Shown piece after piece: positions 52,189 through 62,317 of a stretch of DNA of 64,000 nucleotides. Each line of letters starts with the position of its first letter. Within the stretch, counting starts at the first letter, position 1. Below the pieces are notes generated by a model. The model had not been told where the DNA came from. It did not search any database and saw only the letters and a list, made by a program, of their open reading frames with translations. The stretch is from positions 124,001 to 188,000 of the forward strand of contig NZ_VSLZ01000001.1 in assembly GCF_010747475.1 (NCBI RefSeq), in the 5' to 3' direction. The DNA is from Halorussus sp. MSC15.2. GTDB taxonomy: Archaea > Halobacteriota > Halobacteria > Halobacteriales > Haladaptataceae. The position numbers and the translations under genes are program-made.

Positions 52189-52317
52189 GTACTGGGTTTC
52201 CGCGGCGCGAGTGGTAAGCGTGTCGGGAACGAGGGCGCGTCGGAAAGCCGTGTATCGAGAGCGACGTGAGACGTGGTATCGGGAACGACGAGACTGCGCC
52301 GAGCAAGAGTCGCCGCG

Positions 52318-53370
52318 CTACAGCATTTCCATGCCGGAGTCGGCCGAACGGGTTCCTCGTCCACGGTATCCACGCCACGCGCCGAGCGCGAACGCGCCCA
52401 CCCCGACGAGGAGGACGAGGAACTGGACGATGCCACCGAGTATCGGGACGAAGCCAACAACCGAGACGGCGAGCAGTCCGGCGGCCAGCGCCAGCCACCG
52501 ACTGTCGGTGTCGGCCAGACCGAGTCCCCACGCCCCGAGCGAAAACGCGCCGTAGACGTAGCCGACCCACAGCACGAGGGGGTAGAGCAGGACGACGAGC
52601 AGGCCCAGCGGAATCCCGACTAGCGAAATCAGCAGCAGAACGAACAGAACCGGAATGCCGACGAACGACAGCAGTCCGATGCCGCCGGAGCGAAGGGGGT
52701 TGTCGGCCGCTCGCTCCGCGGTGCCGTTCGAGAACCGCGGGAAGGCCAGCAGTAGAATCGCCCCGAGGACGAGATTCGCGAGGAAGCCGTACACGCCCGC
52801 GAGCCACTTCGGGACGACGAGTCCGGCCGGACCGACGGCGGCGTCGGGACTCGAATCCTGTCGAATCTCGCCAGCGACTCGCGCGCCATCGGCGCGGTCG
52901 AGGTTGCCGTCGTAGGTCAGGTCGCCGCCGATGACCGCGGTCGGTCCGAGCGTGATTGTGTCCGCGCCGATTTGGGCGTCGCCGCCGACTTCGCCGTCGA
53001 GGACGACGCTCCCCGCTCCGGCGTCCAACTGACCGCCGACTCGGCCGCTTTCGGAGAGAACGACGTTACCGCCGGCCGCGCTGACGTCGCCGGTCACGGT
53101 GCCGTTGATTCGGACGTTGCCGGACGCGGCTTGCAGGTCGCCGTTCACCCGGCCTTCGACGTTGACGTTGCCACCCATGGCGCTCAGGTCACCGTTCACC
53201 GTCCCGCGGACGACGACGGTGCCACCGAACGCCCGGACACTCTCGTTGACAGTCTCTCCTTCCTCGACGACGACGGTGCCGCCCGCCCGAGTCTCGTCCG
53301 CCGCGACGGGTGCGGGCACCGCCGCGAGAACTACCAGTGCGGTAAACAGCAGGGTGAATAGTTTATCCAT
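52318..53370 (-). CDS. Bactofilin-like (polymer-forming) domain membrane protein, 350 aa
   Basis: Signal peptide (LFTLLFTALVVLAAVPAPVAA), then an extracytoplasmic right-handed beta-helix of about eight short repeats of the form GTVNGDLSAMGGNVNVEG (residues 30-165), as in bactofilins and other polymer-forming proteins. The C-terminal 150 residues hold about four transmembrane helices with a cytoplasmic tail. The regular G-x-V-x-G-D repeat makes self-assembly at the cell surface plausible. Divergent from the RFC gene; promoter near 53371-53400 is AT-rich (TATTTAATAGG). Confidence 0.83.
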   Translation of the reverse strand: MDKLFTLLFTALVVLAAVPAPVAADETRAGGTVVVEEGETVNESVRAFGGTVVVRGTVNGDLSAMGGNVNVEGRVNGDLQAASGNVRINGTVTGDVSAAGGNVVLSESGRVGGQLDAGAGSVVLDGEVGGDAQIGADTITLGPTAVIGGDLTYDGNLDRADGARVAGEIRQDSSPDAAVGPAGLVVPKWLAGVYGFLANLVLGAILLLAFPRFSNGTAERAADNPLRSGGIGLLSFVGIPVLFVLLLISLVGIPLGLLVVLLYPLVLWVGYVYGAFSLGAWGLGLADTDSRWLALAAGLLAVSVVGFVPILGGIVQFLVLLVGVGAFALGAWRGYRGRGTRSADSGMEML

Positions 53371-53564
53371 ACTGAAAATATTGGCGGGTAGTTATTTAAT
53401 AGGTTAGTGGTTGGTCGCCGCGTCTGCGACTCGCACCACCGTTTCAAGTGGCTAGGGCCGTCCCGGCAGTGCGGTCCGACCCTCGACCGGGCATGAACCG
53501 CCGGGCGTTCGCCGTCCGTCCGAACCTCGGGGAGTTTAAGACCGGCTAGCACTTGGTGTGGCAC

Positions 53565-54587
53565 ATGAGCGAGGTCGAGAGCGAGGCCGACGAGGTGGCC
53601 GAGAGCGAACCCGACGAGGCCGAGGTGGCCGAGGCCGGGCGGGACGAGATATGGATTGAGAAGTACCGGCCCGGGACGCTGGACGAGGTGGCGGGTCACG
53701 ACGACATCACCGCGCGCCTGAAACGCTACGTCGAGCGCGACGACCTGCCGAACCTGCTGTTCTCCGGACCGGCGGGCGTCGGGAAGACGACCAGCGCCGT
53801 CGCCATCGCCAAGCAGCTCTACGGCGACGACTGGGAGCAGAACTTCCTCGAACTCAACGCCTCCGACCAGCGGGGCATCGACGTGGTCCGGGACCGCATC
53901 AAGAACTTCGCACGGTCGTCGTTCGGCGGGCACAGCTATCGCATCATCTTCCTCGACGAGGCCGACTCCCTCACGTCGGACGCCCAGTCGGCGCTCCGCC
54001 GGACGATGGAGCAGTTCTCCAACAACACCCGGTTCATCCTATCGTGTAACTACTCCTCGAAGATTATCGACCCCATCCAGTCGCGGTGTGCGACCTTCCG
54101 GTTCGGTCCCATCGGTGACGAGGCCATCGCCGAACAGACGCGGAAAATCGCGGCCGAGGAGGGCATCGAGACGACCGAGGACGGCGTGGAAGCGCTCGTC
54201 TACGCCGCCGACGGCGACATGCGCAAAGCCATCAACGCGTTGCAGGCCGCGGCCGTGATGGGCGAAGTCGTGGACGAGGAAGCCGTGTTCACCATCACTA
54301 GCACCGCCCGCCCGGAGGAGATAGAGCAGATGGTCACCCACGCCATCGAGGGCGACTTCACTAAGGCGCGCAAGGTGCTGGACGACCTGCTCACGAACAA
54401 GGGGATGGCGGGCGGCGACATCATCGACCAACTCCACCGGTCGGTCTGGGAGTTCGACTTGGACGACGAGGCCATCGTGCGCCTGATGGACCGCGTCGGC
54501 GAGGTCGATTACCGCATCACCGAGGGTGCCAACGAGAGCGTCCAACTGGAGGCGCTGCTGGCGTCGCTGTCGCTCGAAGACGAATAG
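53565..54587 (+). CDS. rfcS: Replication factor C small subunit, 340 aa
   Basis: Clamp loader subunit that opens PCNA with ATP. After an acidic N-terminal extension of about 26 residues comes [17 protein letters not shown], Walker [12 protein letters not shown] (66-76), Walker [12 protein letters not shown], sensor 1 [11 protein letters not shown] and the S-R-C motif QSRCATFRF with the arginine finger. The C-terminal collar domain follows, ending [10 protein letters not shown]. The frame permits GTG at 53553, but ATG at 53565 is preferred. The partner clamp gene pcn is at 22497-23240; the RFC large subunit is not in this window. Confidence 0.95.
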   Translation: MSEVESEADEVAESEPDEAEVAEAGRDEIWIEKYRPGTLDEVAGHDDITARLKRYVERDDLPNLLFSGPAGVGKTTSAVAIAKQLYGDDWEQNFLELNASDQRGIDVVRDRIKNFARSSFGGHSYRIIFLDEADSLTSDAQSALRRTMEQFSNNTRFILSCNYSSKIIDPIQSRCATFRFGPIGDEAIAEQTRKIAAEEGIETTEDGVEALVYAADGDMRKAINALQAAAVMGEVVDEEAVFTITSTARPEEIEQMVTHAIEGDFTKARKVLDDLLTNKGMAGGDIIDQLHRSVWEFDLDDEAIVRLMDRVGEVDYRITEGANESVQLEALLASLSLEDE

Positions 54588-54621
54588 CCGCCAGACTCGC
54601 CCGACCCCGCCAGATTCGCGG

Positions 54622-54657
54622 CGGGTTAGCGCGATGCTAACCCGAGCGCAATCGCTC
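54622..54657. repeat. Tandem hairpins downstream of the RFC gene
   Basis: cgggttagc-gcgat-gctaacccg (54622-54644, perfect 9-bp arms) is followed directly by gagcg-caat-cgctc (54644-54657). They lie 35 bases after the RFC stop. They may end or protect the rfc mRNA, or be another copy of the tandem-hairpin type found in taw2. The rest of 54588-54783 has no convincing gene. Confidence 0.45.
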
Positions 54658-54783
54658 GTTTCGTCGGTAGCGGCGCTCGGGAAAACGGATTTCACCGGGA
54701 AAACGTCGCGTTGCTCCCGAAAACGGTCCCGAACGGCCACCTCTCTTATGTCCCGAACCGTCGTAGCCCCGACCGAGTACATC

Positions 54784-54966
54784 ATGGGACGCTATCCACG
54801 TCAGGTACGGGACGCACAGGTCAAGTGCATCGACTGTAACGCGCCCGTCGTCGAGACGATAGAGGGCAACTACGCCTGCGTGAACTGCGGGTCCGAACCG
54901 CTCAGCGCGCGGTCGGAGGCGCCCCCGTCCGGCCGAGAGGACGCCGCATCTCCCGCGGACGACTGA
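54784..54966 (+). CDS. Small zinc-ribbon protein, 60 aa
   Basis: MGRYPRQVRDAQVKCIDCNA, then ETIEGNYACVNCGSEPLS and a disordered acidic tail. C15/C18 and C34/C37 form a classic zinc ribbon. It may be a transcription- or translation-associated micro-protein; no specific function can be given. The frame is open far upstream, but the region 5' of this ATG is non-coding in composition. TATA-like TCTTATGTC lies about 35 nt upstream. Confidence 0.7.
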   Translation: MGRYPRQVRDAQVKCIDCNAPVVETIEGNYACVNCGSEPLSARSEAPPSGREDAASPADD

Positions 54967-55131
54967 CGACTCGTTTCTCGTGGACGACCGGACGATTCGT
55001 CTCTCGCAGAAGACTGGACGACACTCGCCCGTGTCGCCACGAACCAGACTTTTGTCACTGGTCGGCGAACCGTAGCCTATGCGCCACCGCCCTCTCGAAC
55101 GGACGACCGACGACGCCCGACGCCCGCGACC

Positions 55132-55920
55132 ATGACCGCGAACGCGCCCATCCGAACCGAGTCGCTGACGAAGCGGTACGGCGACGAACTCGCGGTTCGG
55201 GACCTCTCGTTCACGGTCGAGCGCGGCGAGGTGTTCGGTTTCCTCGGCCCGAACGGTGCGGGCAAAACCACGACGATGCGGATGCTGACGACGCTGACCC
55301 GGCCCAGTTCGGGCGAGGCGTGGGTCGCCGGAGCGCCGATAACCGACCGCGACGCGGTGGTCGAAGAACTCGGCTATCTACCGGAGGAGCCGCCGATTCA
55401 CGACGAACTCACCGGGCGCGAGCAGTTGGAGTACGTCGCCGGACTCCGCGACTCGCCGGAGACGGAGACCGACGAGCGCATCCGTGAACTGCTCGCGCGC
55501 TTCGACCTCGCCGCCGACGCCGACGACCGCATCTCGACGTACTCCAAGGGGATGAAACAGAAGACCGCGCTGATTCAGGCGCTCCTCCACGACCCCGCGG
55601 TGCTGTTTCTGGACGAACCCACGTCGGGACTCGACCCGCGGGCGGCCCGGACGGTCCGGAACCTGATAACCGAACTCCGCGAGGAGGGGATGACGGTCTT
55701 CCTCTCGACGCACATTCTCCCCGTCGTCGAGGAACTCGCCGACCGCGTCGGGGTCCTCCACGACGGCCGACTCGTGGCCGAGGGGTCGCCCGAGTCGCTG
55801 ACCCACCGGGCCGAGTCCGGCGAGGAGTCAACCCTCGAAGAGGTGTTCCTCGAAGTGACGAGCGAGCGCCCCGGCGAGGCGTCTGACCCGGACGCGGAGC
55901 GGTCGGAGTTCGTCCGATGA
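55132..55920 (+). CDS. ABC transporter ATP-binding protein, 262 aa
   Basis: ATPase of the drug/Na+/lipid-export type (CcmA/NatA-like). Walker A FLGPNGAGKTTTMRML, Q-loop LGYLPEEPPIHDELT, signature YSKGMKQKTALIQALL (degenerate S-K-G-M, normal in this group), Walker B VLFLDEPTSGLDPRA and switch His STHILPVVEEL. Its TGA overlaps the ATG of the permease gene by four bases (ATGA). Confidence 0.93.
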   Translation: MTANAPIRTESLTKRYGDELAVRDLSFTVERGEVFGFLGPNGAGKTTTMRMLTTLTRPSSGEAWVAGAPITDRDAVVEELGYLPEEPPIHDELTGREQLEYVAGLRDSPETETDERIRELLARFDLAADADDRISTYSKGMKQKTALIQALLHDPAVLFLDEPTSGLDPRAARTVRNLITELREEGMTVFLSTHILPVVEELADRVGVLHDGRLVAEGSPESLTHRAESGEESTLEEVFLEVTSERPGEASDPDAERSEFVR

Positions 55921-57622
55921 AGCGCCCCAATCTCTCGCACGCGACCCGCATCGCCCGCGTCGAACTCCGCCGGAGCGTCCGGGCGATGCGGTCCAGCACG
56001 ACGCGGACCGCCGCGTTCGGGTTCGCGCTCCTGTTCTGGGTCGCCCTGCCCACGGTCGGCGGCGGTTTCGCGGCGTATCGACTCGGGCGAGCGCTCCCCG
56101 AGGTCCCCGCGGCCCTCCCGATACTCGACCTCGTTCACGGCGGGGCGGCGGTCGGGTGGGTCGGTCTCGCGGCGCTCGCCGCGGCCCGGTCCGCGGGCAA
56201 GAAGGGGGAACTCGAATCGCCGGAGGGAATCCTGACGACGGTGCCCGCCCGGGACGCGGCACTCGGTCTCCTGCTGGCGGAGTACGCCCGCATGGCGCTG
56301 GTCGCCGCGATTCCGGTCCTGACCGTCGCTGCGGCGCTCGCGGTGGGTGCGGGCGTCGTCGCGCCGCTCCTCGCCGTTCCGGCCACCGCCGCAGTCCTGC
56401 TCGGCGTCGCGGTGTCCATCGGTTTTCCGGTCGGTCTCGGCGTCAAGTGGGTCACGCTCAGGTCGCCGTGGCTGGCTCGCCACAAGACCGCGCTGCTGGT
56501 CGCGCTGTTCGGTCTCTACTTCCTCGCGGTCACGTCGGAGTCGTTCGGTGCGGTACTCACCGCTCTCCAGCGAGCGCTCCGGGACACGCCGCTGGCGTGG
56601 TTCGGCGACGCCGCCCTGCTCGGACTGCCGGGCATCGAGGCGGTTCCGACCCGTGCGCTCGCCGCGGCGGCGCTGGCGGCGGTCCTGCTCCCGACGTTCG
56701 CGGCCGTCGGCGTTCGGTCGGCGACGACGCTGTGGTACACCGACCGCGCGCAGGGTGGGAGTACCGACCGCGTGCAGGACCAGAGAGACGAGGCGACGGC
56801 GCGGGAACGCGGGGACGACCCGGCGACGCCCGCAGACCCACCGCGGGAGGCCAGCGCGGGTCTCGGCGAGCGAGTCCTCTCGGGAGTGTTCTCCGGCGTC
56901 CTCGCCCGACCCACGCGGACCGTGACGCTGGCGGTGTGGCGGCGCACCCAGCGCTCGCCGATTCGACTGCTCTACGTCGCTACCCCCTGTTCTTCCTCTA
57001 CGCGCCGCTCCGGACCGCGTTCGAGAGCGGCGTGCCGACCTCCCTGCCGGTGCTGGTCGCGCTCTACGGGACGTGGGCGGTGGGCGCGACGGCGCTCAAC
57101 CCTCTCGGCGACGAGGGGTCGGTCCTGCCCGCGACGCTCCTGTCGGGTATCGAGGGCCGCCAGTTCGTCGCCGGGCACGTCCTGTCGGCGACGCTGGTCG
57201 GAGTACCGCTGGTGGCGGTGGCGACCGGCGTGACGGGTGCGCTGAGTCCGCTCGCCCCTGCGAAGTGGCTCGCGCTGACCGGCGCGAGCGCCGTCCTCGT
57301 CGTCTCCGGTACCGTCCTCGCGGTGGGCGTCGGCACCCTCTTCCCGCGGTTCGGCACGGTCGAGGTGTTCCGGAGTCGCGAGGTCACGATGCCGAGCAAG
57401 GGCGCGTTCGCGGCCTACTCGCTGGCGCTGTTGGGCGGCGCGGTCGGCGCGGTGGTGGCGCTCGTCGGACCGATAGCCGAGTTCGTCGGTGCCCTCGCCG
57501 GCGTCCCGCAGGGCGTCGTCCGTGCGGTCGGCGCGGCGCTGGCGGTGCTGGTCGGGGCGGTCGGGCCGGTGGTCGCGTACCGGTGGACGACGCGGGAGTT
57601 CGAGAGGTACGCACTGGACTGA
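55917..57622 (+). pseudogene. ABC-2-type exporter permease gene with one frameshift
   Basis: About a dozen hydrophobic segments over 568 codons. Coding character runs in frame 0 from 55917 (MKRPNLSHATRIARVELRRS) to about 56980 (PIRLLYVA), then continues in frame 2 from TAC at 56981 (YPLFFLYAPLRTAFESG) to the TGA at 57620-57622. Restoring one base between 56980 and 56981 gives RLLYVAYPLFFLY, an uninterrupted membrane protein, so one base is missing. If real, the protein ends early at 57233 with a non-homologous Arg/Ser tail. It is coupled to the ATPase gene by ATGA. Sequencing error is a serious alternative. Confidence 0.8.
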
Positions 57623-57750
57623 GGGATTCAATATCAGAGTAGAGGGACGAATATACTAGTGAGCCTAGTACCGTCGGTCCAGCAGCGAGTTCGAGATAAG
57701 TAGTCCGACTGAATAAAATACTTATGTTGATTATATGTAGATGATGTCAC

Positions 57751-58990
57751 ATGAGGGAACTCCTGAGAAATAAGGAGTACATGTTGCTCTTTACTGGTCG
57801 GCTGACTACCAACATCGGAGATAGTCTCTATCTCATCGGTGCGATGTGGTTGGCTTTCGAACTTACTGGGTCGTCGTTCTACGTAGGAGTTGTCGGGTTT
57901 CTCACCAAGGCTCCGACTGCGCTACAGTTTCTCTTCGGTCCACTCGCCGACCGCTGGGAACTGAAACGAATTTTCGTCAGTACGCAACTGATTCAAGGAT
58001 TGCTAGTACTACTCGTACCGCTCGCCGAGGTGATGAACTCACTGTCGATTTGGGTTCTCCTGTTTGTTATCCTACTAGTCTCCGTTACGAACCAACTCAC
58101 GAGACCAGCGTTCTCGGCGACACTGCCGCTCGTCGTCGAGGACAAGAACATTACTCAGGCGAACTCGTTGTTCTCGACTGCGGCGCAAGGATTTAACGCG
58201 GTATTCAATGGACTGAGTGGACTATTGATTAGCCTCACAGGTACAGTTTTGCTGTTTACCATCGATTCGATTACCTTCTTCATCTCTTTGACGCTACTCG
58301 GACTCATGACGATTCCCGTAAGGAATAAGCAGGACGTTGAGGGAAGCGAAAAAGATTATCTCGGCGAACTACGGGAGGGTTTCGAATATCTTCATGGGTC
58401 GCTCGTTCTCCGGATTATAATCGCGGCTACCATAGCCAATTTCGGTTACGGAGCCGTGTTAGCGACTCTTCCAGAGTTCGCCGACTCGTTCGGTGGTCCG
58501 ACCACGTACGGCCTCCTCATGGGTGCCGTGTCAGGCGGGTCCTTCGTCGGGTCGCTCCTTGCACTGAAGGTAGATGACGTGCCGTATGGGTGGTTCCTGA
58601 TAGTCGGGTATCTCATCACTGCTGTCTCGATTTTTCTAGCAATGATTGTCGCCGAACCGTTGTTGACCGCGACGTTTTTTCTTCTTCGCTTCGATATCTC
58701 TCGGAGCGTACGCGGTACTCACCATGTCGATGATGCAATCAGTCATCGACAACAGACTCCTCGGCCGAGTCATGTCACTCTCCCAGAGCCTGTACGACGT
58801 GATGGTGCCGGTGGGTAGTATTGTCGGTGGTGCGATTGCCGCTACCTTCGCTCCGAGAATCACGTTCTATCTACTCGCATCGTTGTACACGGTTAACTTC
58901 GTCTACTTCCTCGTCCATCCACAACTTCGGTCTCTTCCGAAGATTGAGAGCATGGACGAAGACGTGCTGAATCTCGGTTCCTCTTCGTAA
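57751..58990 (+). pseudogene. Lower-GC MFS transporter gene with a frameshift in a T6 run
   Basis: Frame 1 from 57751 (MRELLRNKEYMLLFTGRLTT) gives the first ten or so helices of an MFS protein of the MFS_3/enterobactin-exporter type, including motif-A-like FGPLADRWELKR. At 58675-58680 six T bases follow ACG. With five T bases the frame passes cleanly to frame 2 as TFFFASISLGAYAVLTMSMM and on to the TAA at 58988-58990. The extra T truncates the protein after an unrelated 40-residue tail. AT-rich codon use relative to neighbours suggests later acquisition. Homopolymer sequencing error or slippage both fit. Confidence 0.78.
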
Positions 58991-59371
58991 GCATCGAGAC
59001 TTCGGTTGTTTCCGGTCGGGAGAGTGAACAAGACCGCTTCTTAGAACGTCTGTTAGGGTAGGACCCGCAAGACACCTCACAGGGCTTGTTACAACCATAA
59101 ATAAAACCATCAGAAGTTAAAATATTCGAAACTTTTCATCGCAGTCTCGTTCGACGTGTCGGACTAGCAACTAGATTACGGCGTGATATACAGACGATGG
59201 TCCCATCCTTGGCTCGGCAGTCTGGGTGACTTCTCGAGACGAGAAGGCCGAGAAAGACTCGAAAATAGGAGAAAGGAGACGGTTTATCATCACTTGCGGC
59301 GAATTCCGAGACTACGAAACGGCGTAGTTGCGGAACTGTTTTACCCGTTCGTTGGCGAAATACGAACAATA
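58991..59371. other. 381-bp intergenic region before alaS
   Basis: AT-rich first half (CATAAATAAAACC, GTTAAAATATTCG) without a supported gene, perhaps part of the same transferred segment as the MFS gene. It contains a perfect hairpin cttctcg-aga-cgagaag (59230-59246). The alaS promoter is probably GTTTTACCC (59337-59345), about 30 nt before the ATG. A gttcg/cgaac pair (59348-59352, 59364-59368) lies between. No T-box or other known riboswitch is apparent. Confidence 0.45.
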
Positions 59372-62170
59372 ATGAGCGAACTCGAAGAGGAGTACCGCCT
59401 CGATTATTTCGAGGAAGAGGGCTTCGTCAGGAAGGAGTGCACCGAGTGCGGTGACTTCTTCTGGACGCGCGACGAGGACCGCGAGACCTGCGGCGAACCG
59501 CCGTGCGAGACGTACCAGTTCATCGACGACCCCGGGTTCCCCGAGGCCTACACGCTCGAAGAGATGCGAGAGGCGTTCCTCTCGTTCTTCGAGGAGAACG
59601 ACCACGAGCGAATCGACCCGTATCCGGTGGCCGCGAACCGCTGGCGCGACGACGTGCTGCTCACGCAGGCGTCCATCTACGACTTCCAACCGCTGGTCAC
59701 CTCGGGCCAGACCCCGCCGCCCGCCAACCCGTTGACCATCAGCCAGCCCTGCATCCGGATGCAGGACATCGACAACGTGGGCAAGACCGGCCGCCACACG
59801 ATGGCGTTCGAGATGATGGCCCACCACGCGTTCAACGCCCGCGAGGACCTCGAAGACCCCGACCAGTACGCGTATCAGGGCGAGGTCTACTGGAAGGACG
59901 AGACGGTGCAGTACTGCGACGAGTTCTTCGAGTCCATGGGGGCCGACCTGGAGGAAATCACGTACATCGAGGACCCGTGGGTGGGAGGGGGCAACGCCGG
60001 ACCCGCCATCGAGGTCATCTACAAAGGTGCGGAACTCGCCACGCTGGTCTTCATGTCGATGGAGCAGGACCCCGACGGCGAGTACGAGATGAAGGACGGC
60101 AACCGGTACTCCAAGATGGACACCTACATCGTGGACACCGGCTACGGTCTCGAACGCTGGACGTGGATGTCTCAGGGCACGCCGACCGTCTACGAGGCGG
60201 TCTACCCCGAGATGATATCGTTCCTGAAGGAGAACGCGGGAATCGACCACACCGACGAGCAGGAGGAACTCGTCCACCGCGCCTCGAAACTCGCGGGTCA
60301 CATGGACATCGACGAGGCCGAGGACATGGAGGCCGCCCGCGACAACATCGCCGACCAGTTGGACGTGTCCACGTCGGACCTCGAAGCCCTGCTCGAACCC
60401 CTCGAAGACATCTACGCCATCGCGGACCACTGCCGGACGCTGGCGTACATGCTCGGTGACGGCATCGTCCCGAGCAACGTCGGTACGGGCTACCTCGCGC
60501 GGATGGTCCTCCGGCGCACGAAACGCCTCTGTGACAACGTGGGCGTGGACGCGCCGCTGGACGAACTCGTGGACATGCAGGCCGAGCGACTGGAGTACGA
60601 GAATCGCGACACCGTCCGTGACATCGTCCGGACGGAGGTCGAGAAGTACCGCGAGACGCTCGAACAGGGCGGCCGCCGGGTCGAGCGCCTCGCCGAGGAG
60701 TACGCCGAGCGCGGCGAACCGATTCCGACCGACGAACTGGTCGAACTCTACGACTCCCACGGCATCCAACCGGACATGGTCGAGGAGATAGCCGCGGAGT
60801 TCGGGACGACCGTCGAGGTACCCGACGACTTCTACAGCGTCGTCGCCTCTCGCCACGACTCCGGGACGGCCTTCGAGGAGGAAGTCGAGGAGGACGACCG
60901 CCTCGCCGACCTGCCGACGACCGAGCGCCAGTTCTACGAGGACCAGTATGGCACCGACTTCGAGGCCGTGGTCCTCGACGTGTTCGAGCGCGAAGGCGAG
61001 GGCGAGGACGGAGAGACCGTCTACGACGTGGTCCTCGACCAGACGATGTTCTACCCCGAAGGCGGGGGTCAGCCCTCGGACCGCGGGACCCTGACCACCG
61101 ACGAAAAGAGCGTGCAGGTCGAGGACGTGCAGATTCGCGACGGCGTCGTCCTCCACCGGACCGACGACGAGGTCGGCAAGGGCGACATCGTCCGCGGGAA
61201 GATAGACCGCGACCGTCGGCGTCGCCTGATGCGCCACCACACCGCGACCCACATCGTCATCCACGCCGCCCGCGAGGTGCTGGGCGAACACGTCCGGCAG
61301 GCGGGTGCCCAGAAGGGCATCGACAGTTCCCGCATCGACGTCCGCCACTACGAGCGCATCGACCCCGAGACCCGAGCGGAGATAGAGATGGTCGCCAACC
61401 AACTCGTGATGGACAACACCTCCGTCCAGCAGGAGTGGCCCAACCGCCACGAGGCCGAGGAGGAGTACGGCTTCGACCTGTATCAGGGCGGCATCCCGCC
61501 GGGACAGAACATCCGACTCATCCACGTCGCCGAGGACGTGCAGGCCTGCGGTGGCACCCACGTCCGACGGACCGGCGACGTCGGCACCATCAAAATCCTG
61601 AACACCGAGCGCGTGCAGGACGGCGTCGAGCGCATCACCTTCGCGGCGGGCGAGGCCGCCATCGAGGCGACCCAGCGCACCGAGTCCGCGCTCGCGGAGG
61701 CCGCCGAGATTCTGGACGTGGCCCCCGAAGAGGTGCCCGAGACCGCCGAGCGCTTCTTCGAGGAGTGGAAGGGCCGCGGCAAGCAGATAGAGGACCTGAA
61801 GGAGCAACTCGCCGAGGCCCGCGCGTCCGGCGGCGGAGGCGGCGAGGAGGTCGAAGTCGGTGACGCGACCGCGGTCGTTCAGCGTCTCGACGCCGACATG
61901 GACGAACTCCGGGCGACCGCCAACGCCCTCGCGGAGGAGGGCAAGATAGCGGTCATCGGGAGCGGCGCGGACGGCGCGACGTTCGTGGTCGCGGTGCCCG
62001 ACGGCGTCGGCGTCAACGCCGGCGAGGTCGTCGGCGAACTCGCCCAGAAGGTCGGCGGCGGCGGGGGCGGCCCGCCGGACTTCGCGCAAGGCGGCGGTCC
62101 CGACGCCGAGAAACTCGACGACGCGCTGGACGACGCGCCCGAGGTGCTGAAACAGGTCGCAAACGTCTGA
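59372..62170 (+). CDS. alaS: Alanyl-tRNA synthetase, 932 aa
   Basis: Class II synthetase charging tRNA-Ala, archaeal type. After [14 protein letters not shown] comes a four-Cys zinc element ([12 protein letters not shown], then CGEPPCETY) characteristic of archaeal AlaRS, class II motifs in [14 protein letters not shown] and [13 protein letters not shown], and [11 protein letters not shown]. The editing domain has the [10 protein letters not shown] zinc site and [10 protein letters not shown]. The C-terminal oligomerisation/C-Ala region includes a Gly-rich loop ([12 protein letters not shown]) and [16 protein letters not shown] at the end. ATG at 59372 matches the usual archaeal start. The 925-residue frame on the opposite strand is a shadow. 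Confidence 0.96.
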   Translation: MSELEEEYRLDYFEEEGFVRKECTECGDFFWTRDEDRETCGEPPCETYQFIDDPGFPEAYTLEEMREAFLSFFEENDHERIDPYPVAANRWRDDVLLTQASIYDFQPLVTSGQTPPPANPLTISQPCIRMQDIDNVGKTGRHTMAFEMMAHHAFNAREDLEDPDQYAYQGEVYWKDETVQYCDEFFESMGADLEEITYIEDPWVGGGNAGPAIEVIYKGAELATLVFMSMEQDPDGEYEMKDGNRYSKMDTYIVDTGYGLERWTWMSQGTPTVYEAVYPEMISFLKENAGIDHTDEQEELVHRASKLAGHMDIDEAEDMEAARDNIADQLDVSTSDLEALLEPLEDIYAIADHCRTLAYMLGDGIVPSNVGTGYLARMVLRRTKRLCDNVGVDAPLDELVDMQAERLEYENRDTVRDIVRTEVEKYRETLEQGGRRVERLAEEYAERGEPIPTDELVELYDSHGIQPDMVEEIAAEFGTTVEVPDDFYSVVASRHDSGTAFEEEVEEDDRLADLPTTERQFYEDQYGTDFEAVVLDVFEREGEGEDGETVYDVVLDQTMFYPEGGGQPSDRGTLTTDEKSVQVEDVQIRDGVVLHRTDDEVGKGDIVRGKIDRDRRRRLMRHHTATHIVIHAAREVLGEHVRQAGAQKGIDSSRIDVRHYERIDPETRAEIEMVANQLVMDNTSVQQEWPNRHEAEEEYGFDLYQGGIPPGQNIRLIHVAEDVQACGGTHVRRTGDVGTIKILNTERVQDGVERITFAAGEAAIEATQRTESALAEAAEILDVAPEEVPETAERFFEEWKGRGKQIEDLKEQLAEARASGGGGGEEVEVGDATAVVQRLDADMDELRATANALAEEGKIAVIGSGADGATFVVAVPDGVGVNAGEVVGELAQKVGGGGGGPPDFAQGGGPDAEKLDDALDDAPEVLKQVANV

Positions 62171-62317
62171 TAATCACCTTCCTCGGTTTCTGATTATTTT
62201 CTATAGAGATTCCCAATAACCGTTCAGTAGCAAATAGCTACGGAGGTATCACATGCTGATAAATAATTATGTATAGTATGGTTAGAAAAGTATAACTTGT
62301 CTGGCTAATTAACTTAC

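Noticed and set aside
50831-52807. A 658-residue frame on the minus strand covering the GNAT and SAMP2-redoxin region
   Set aside because: Only its last 165 codons (the GNAT gene) have protein character; the rest is Arg/Gly/Pro-rich shadow of the SAMP2-redoxin and bactofilin-like genes in another frame.
58991-59371. T-box or other aminoacyl-tRNA leader before alaS
   Set aside because: The promoter lies too near the start codon, no T-box sequence is visible, and T-boxes are not known in archaea.
59312-62089. A 925-residue open frame on the minus strand opposite alaS
   Set aside because: It mirrors alaS exactly, is rich in Val/Asp/Gly/His as expected for an antisense frame of an acidic GC-rich gene, and has no family motif. 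The same applies to long shadow frames at 28880-30889, 17925-19400, 29527-30549 and 2151-3488.
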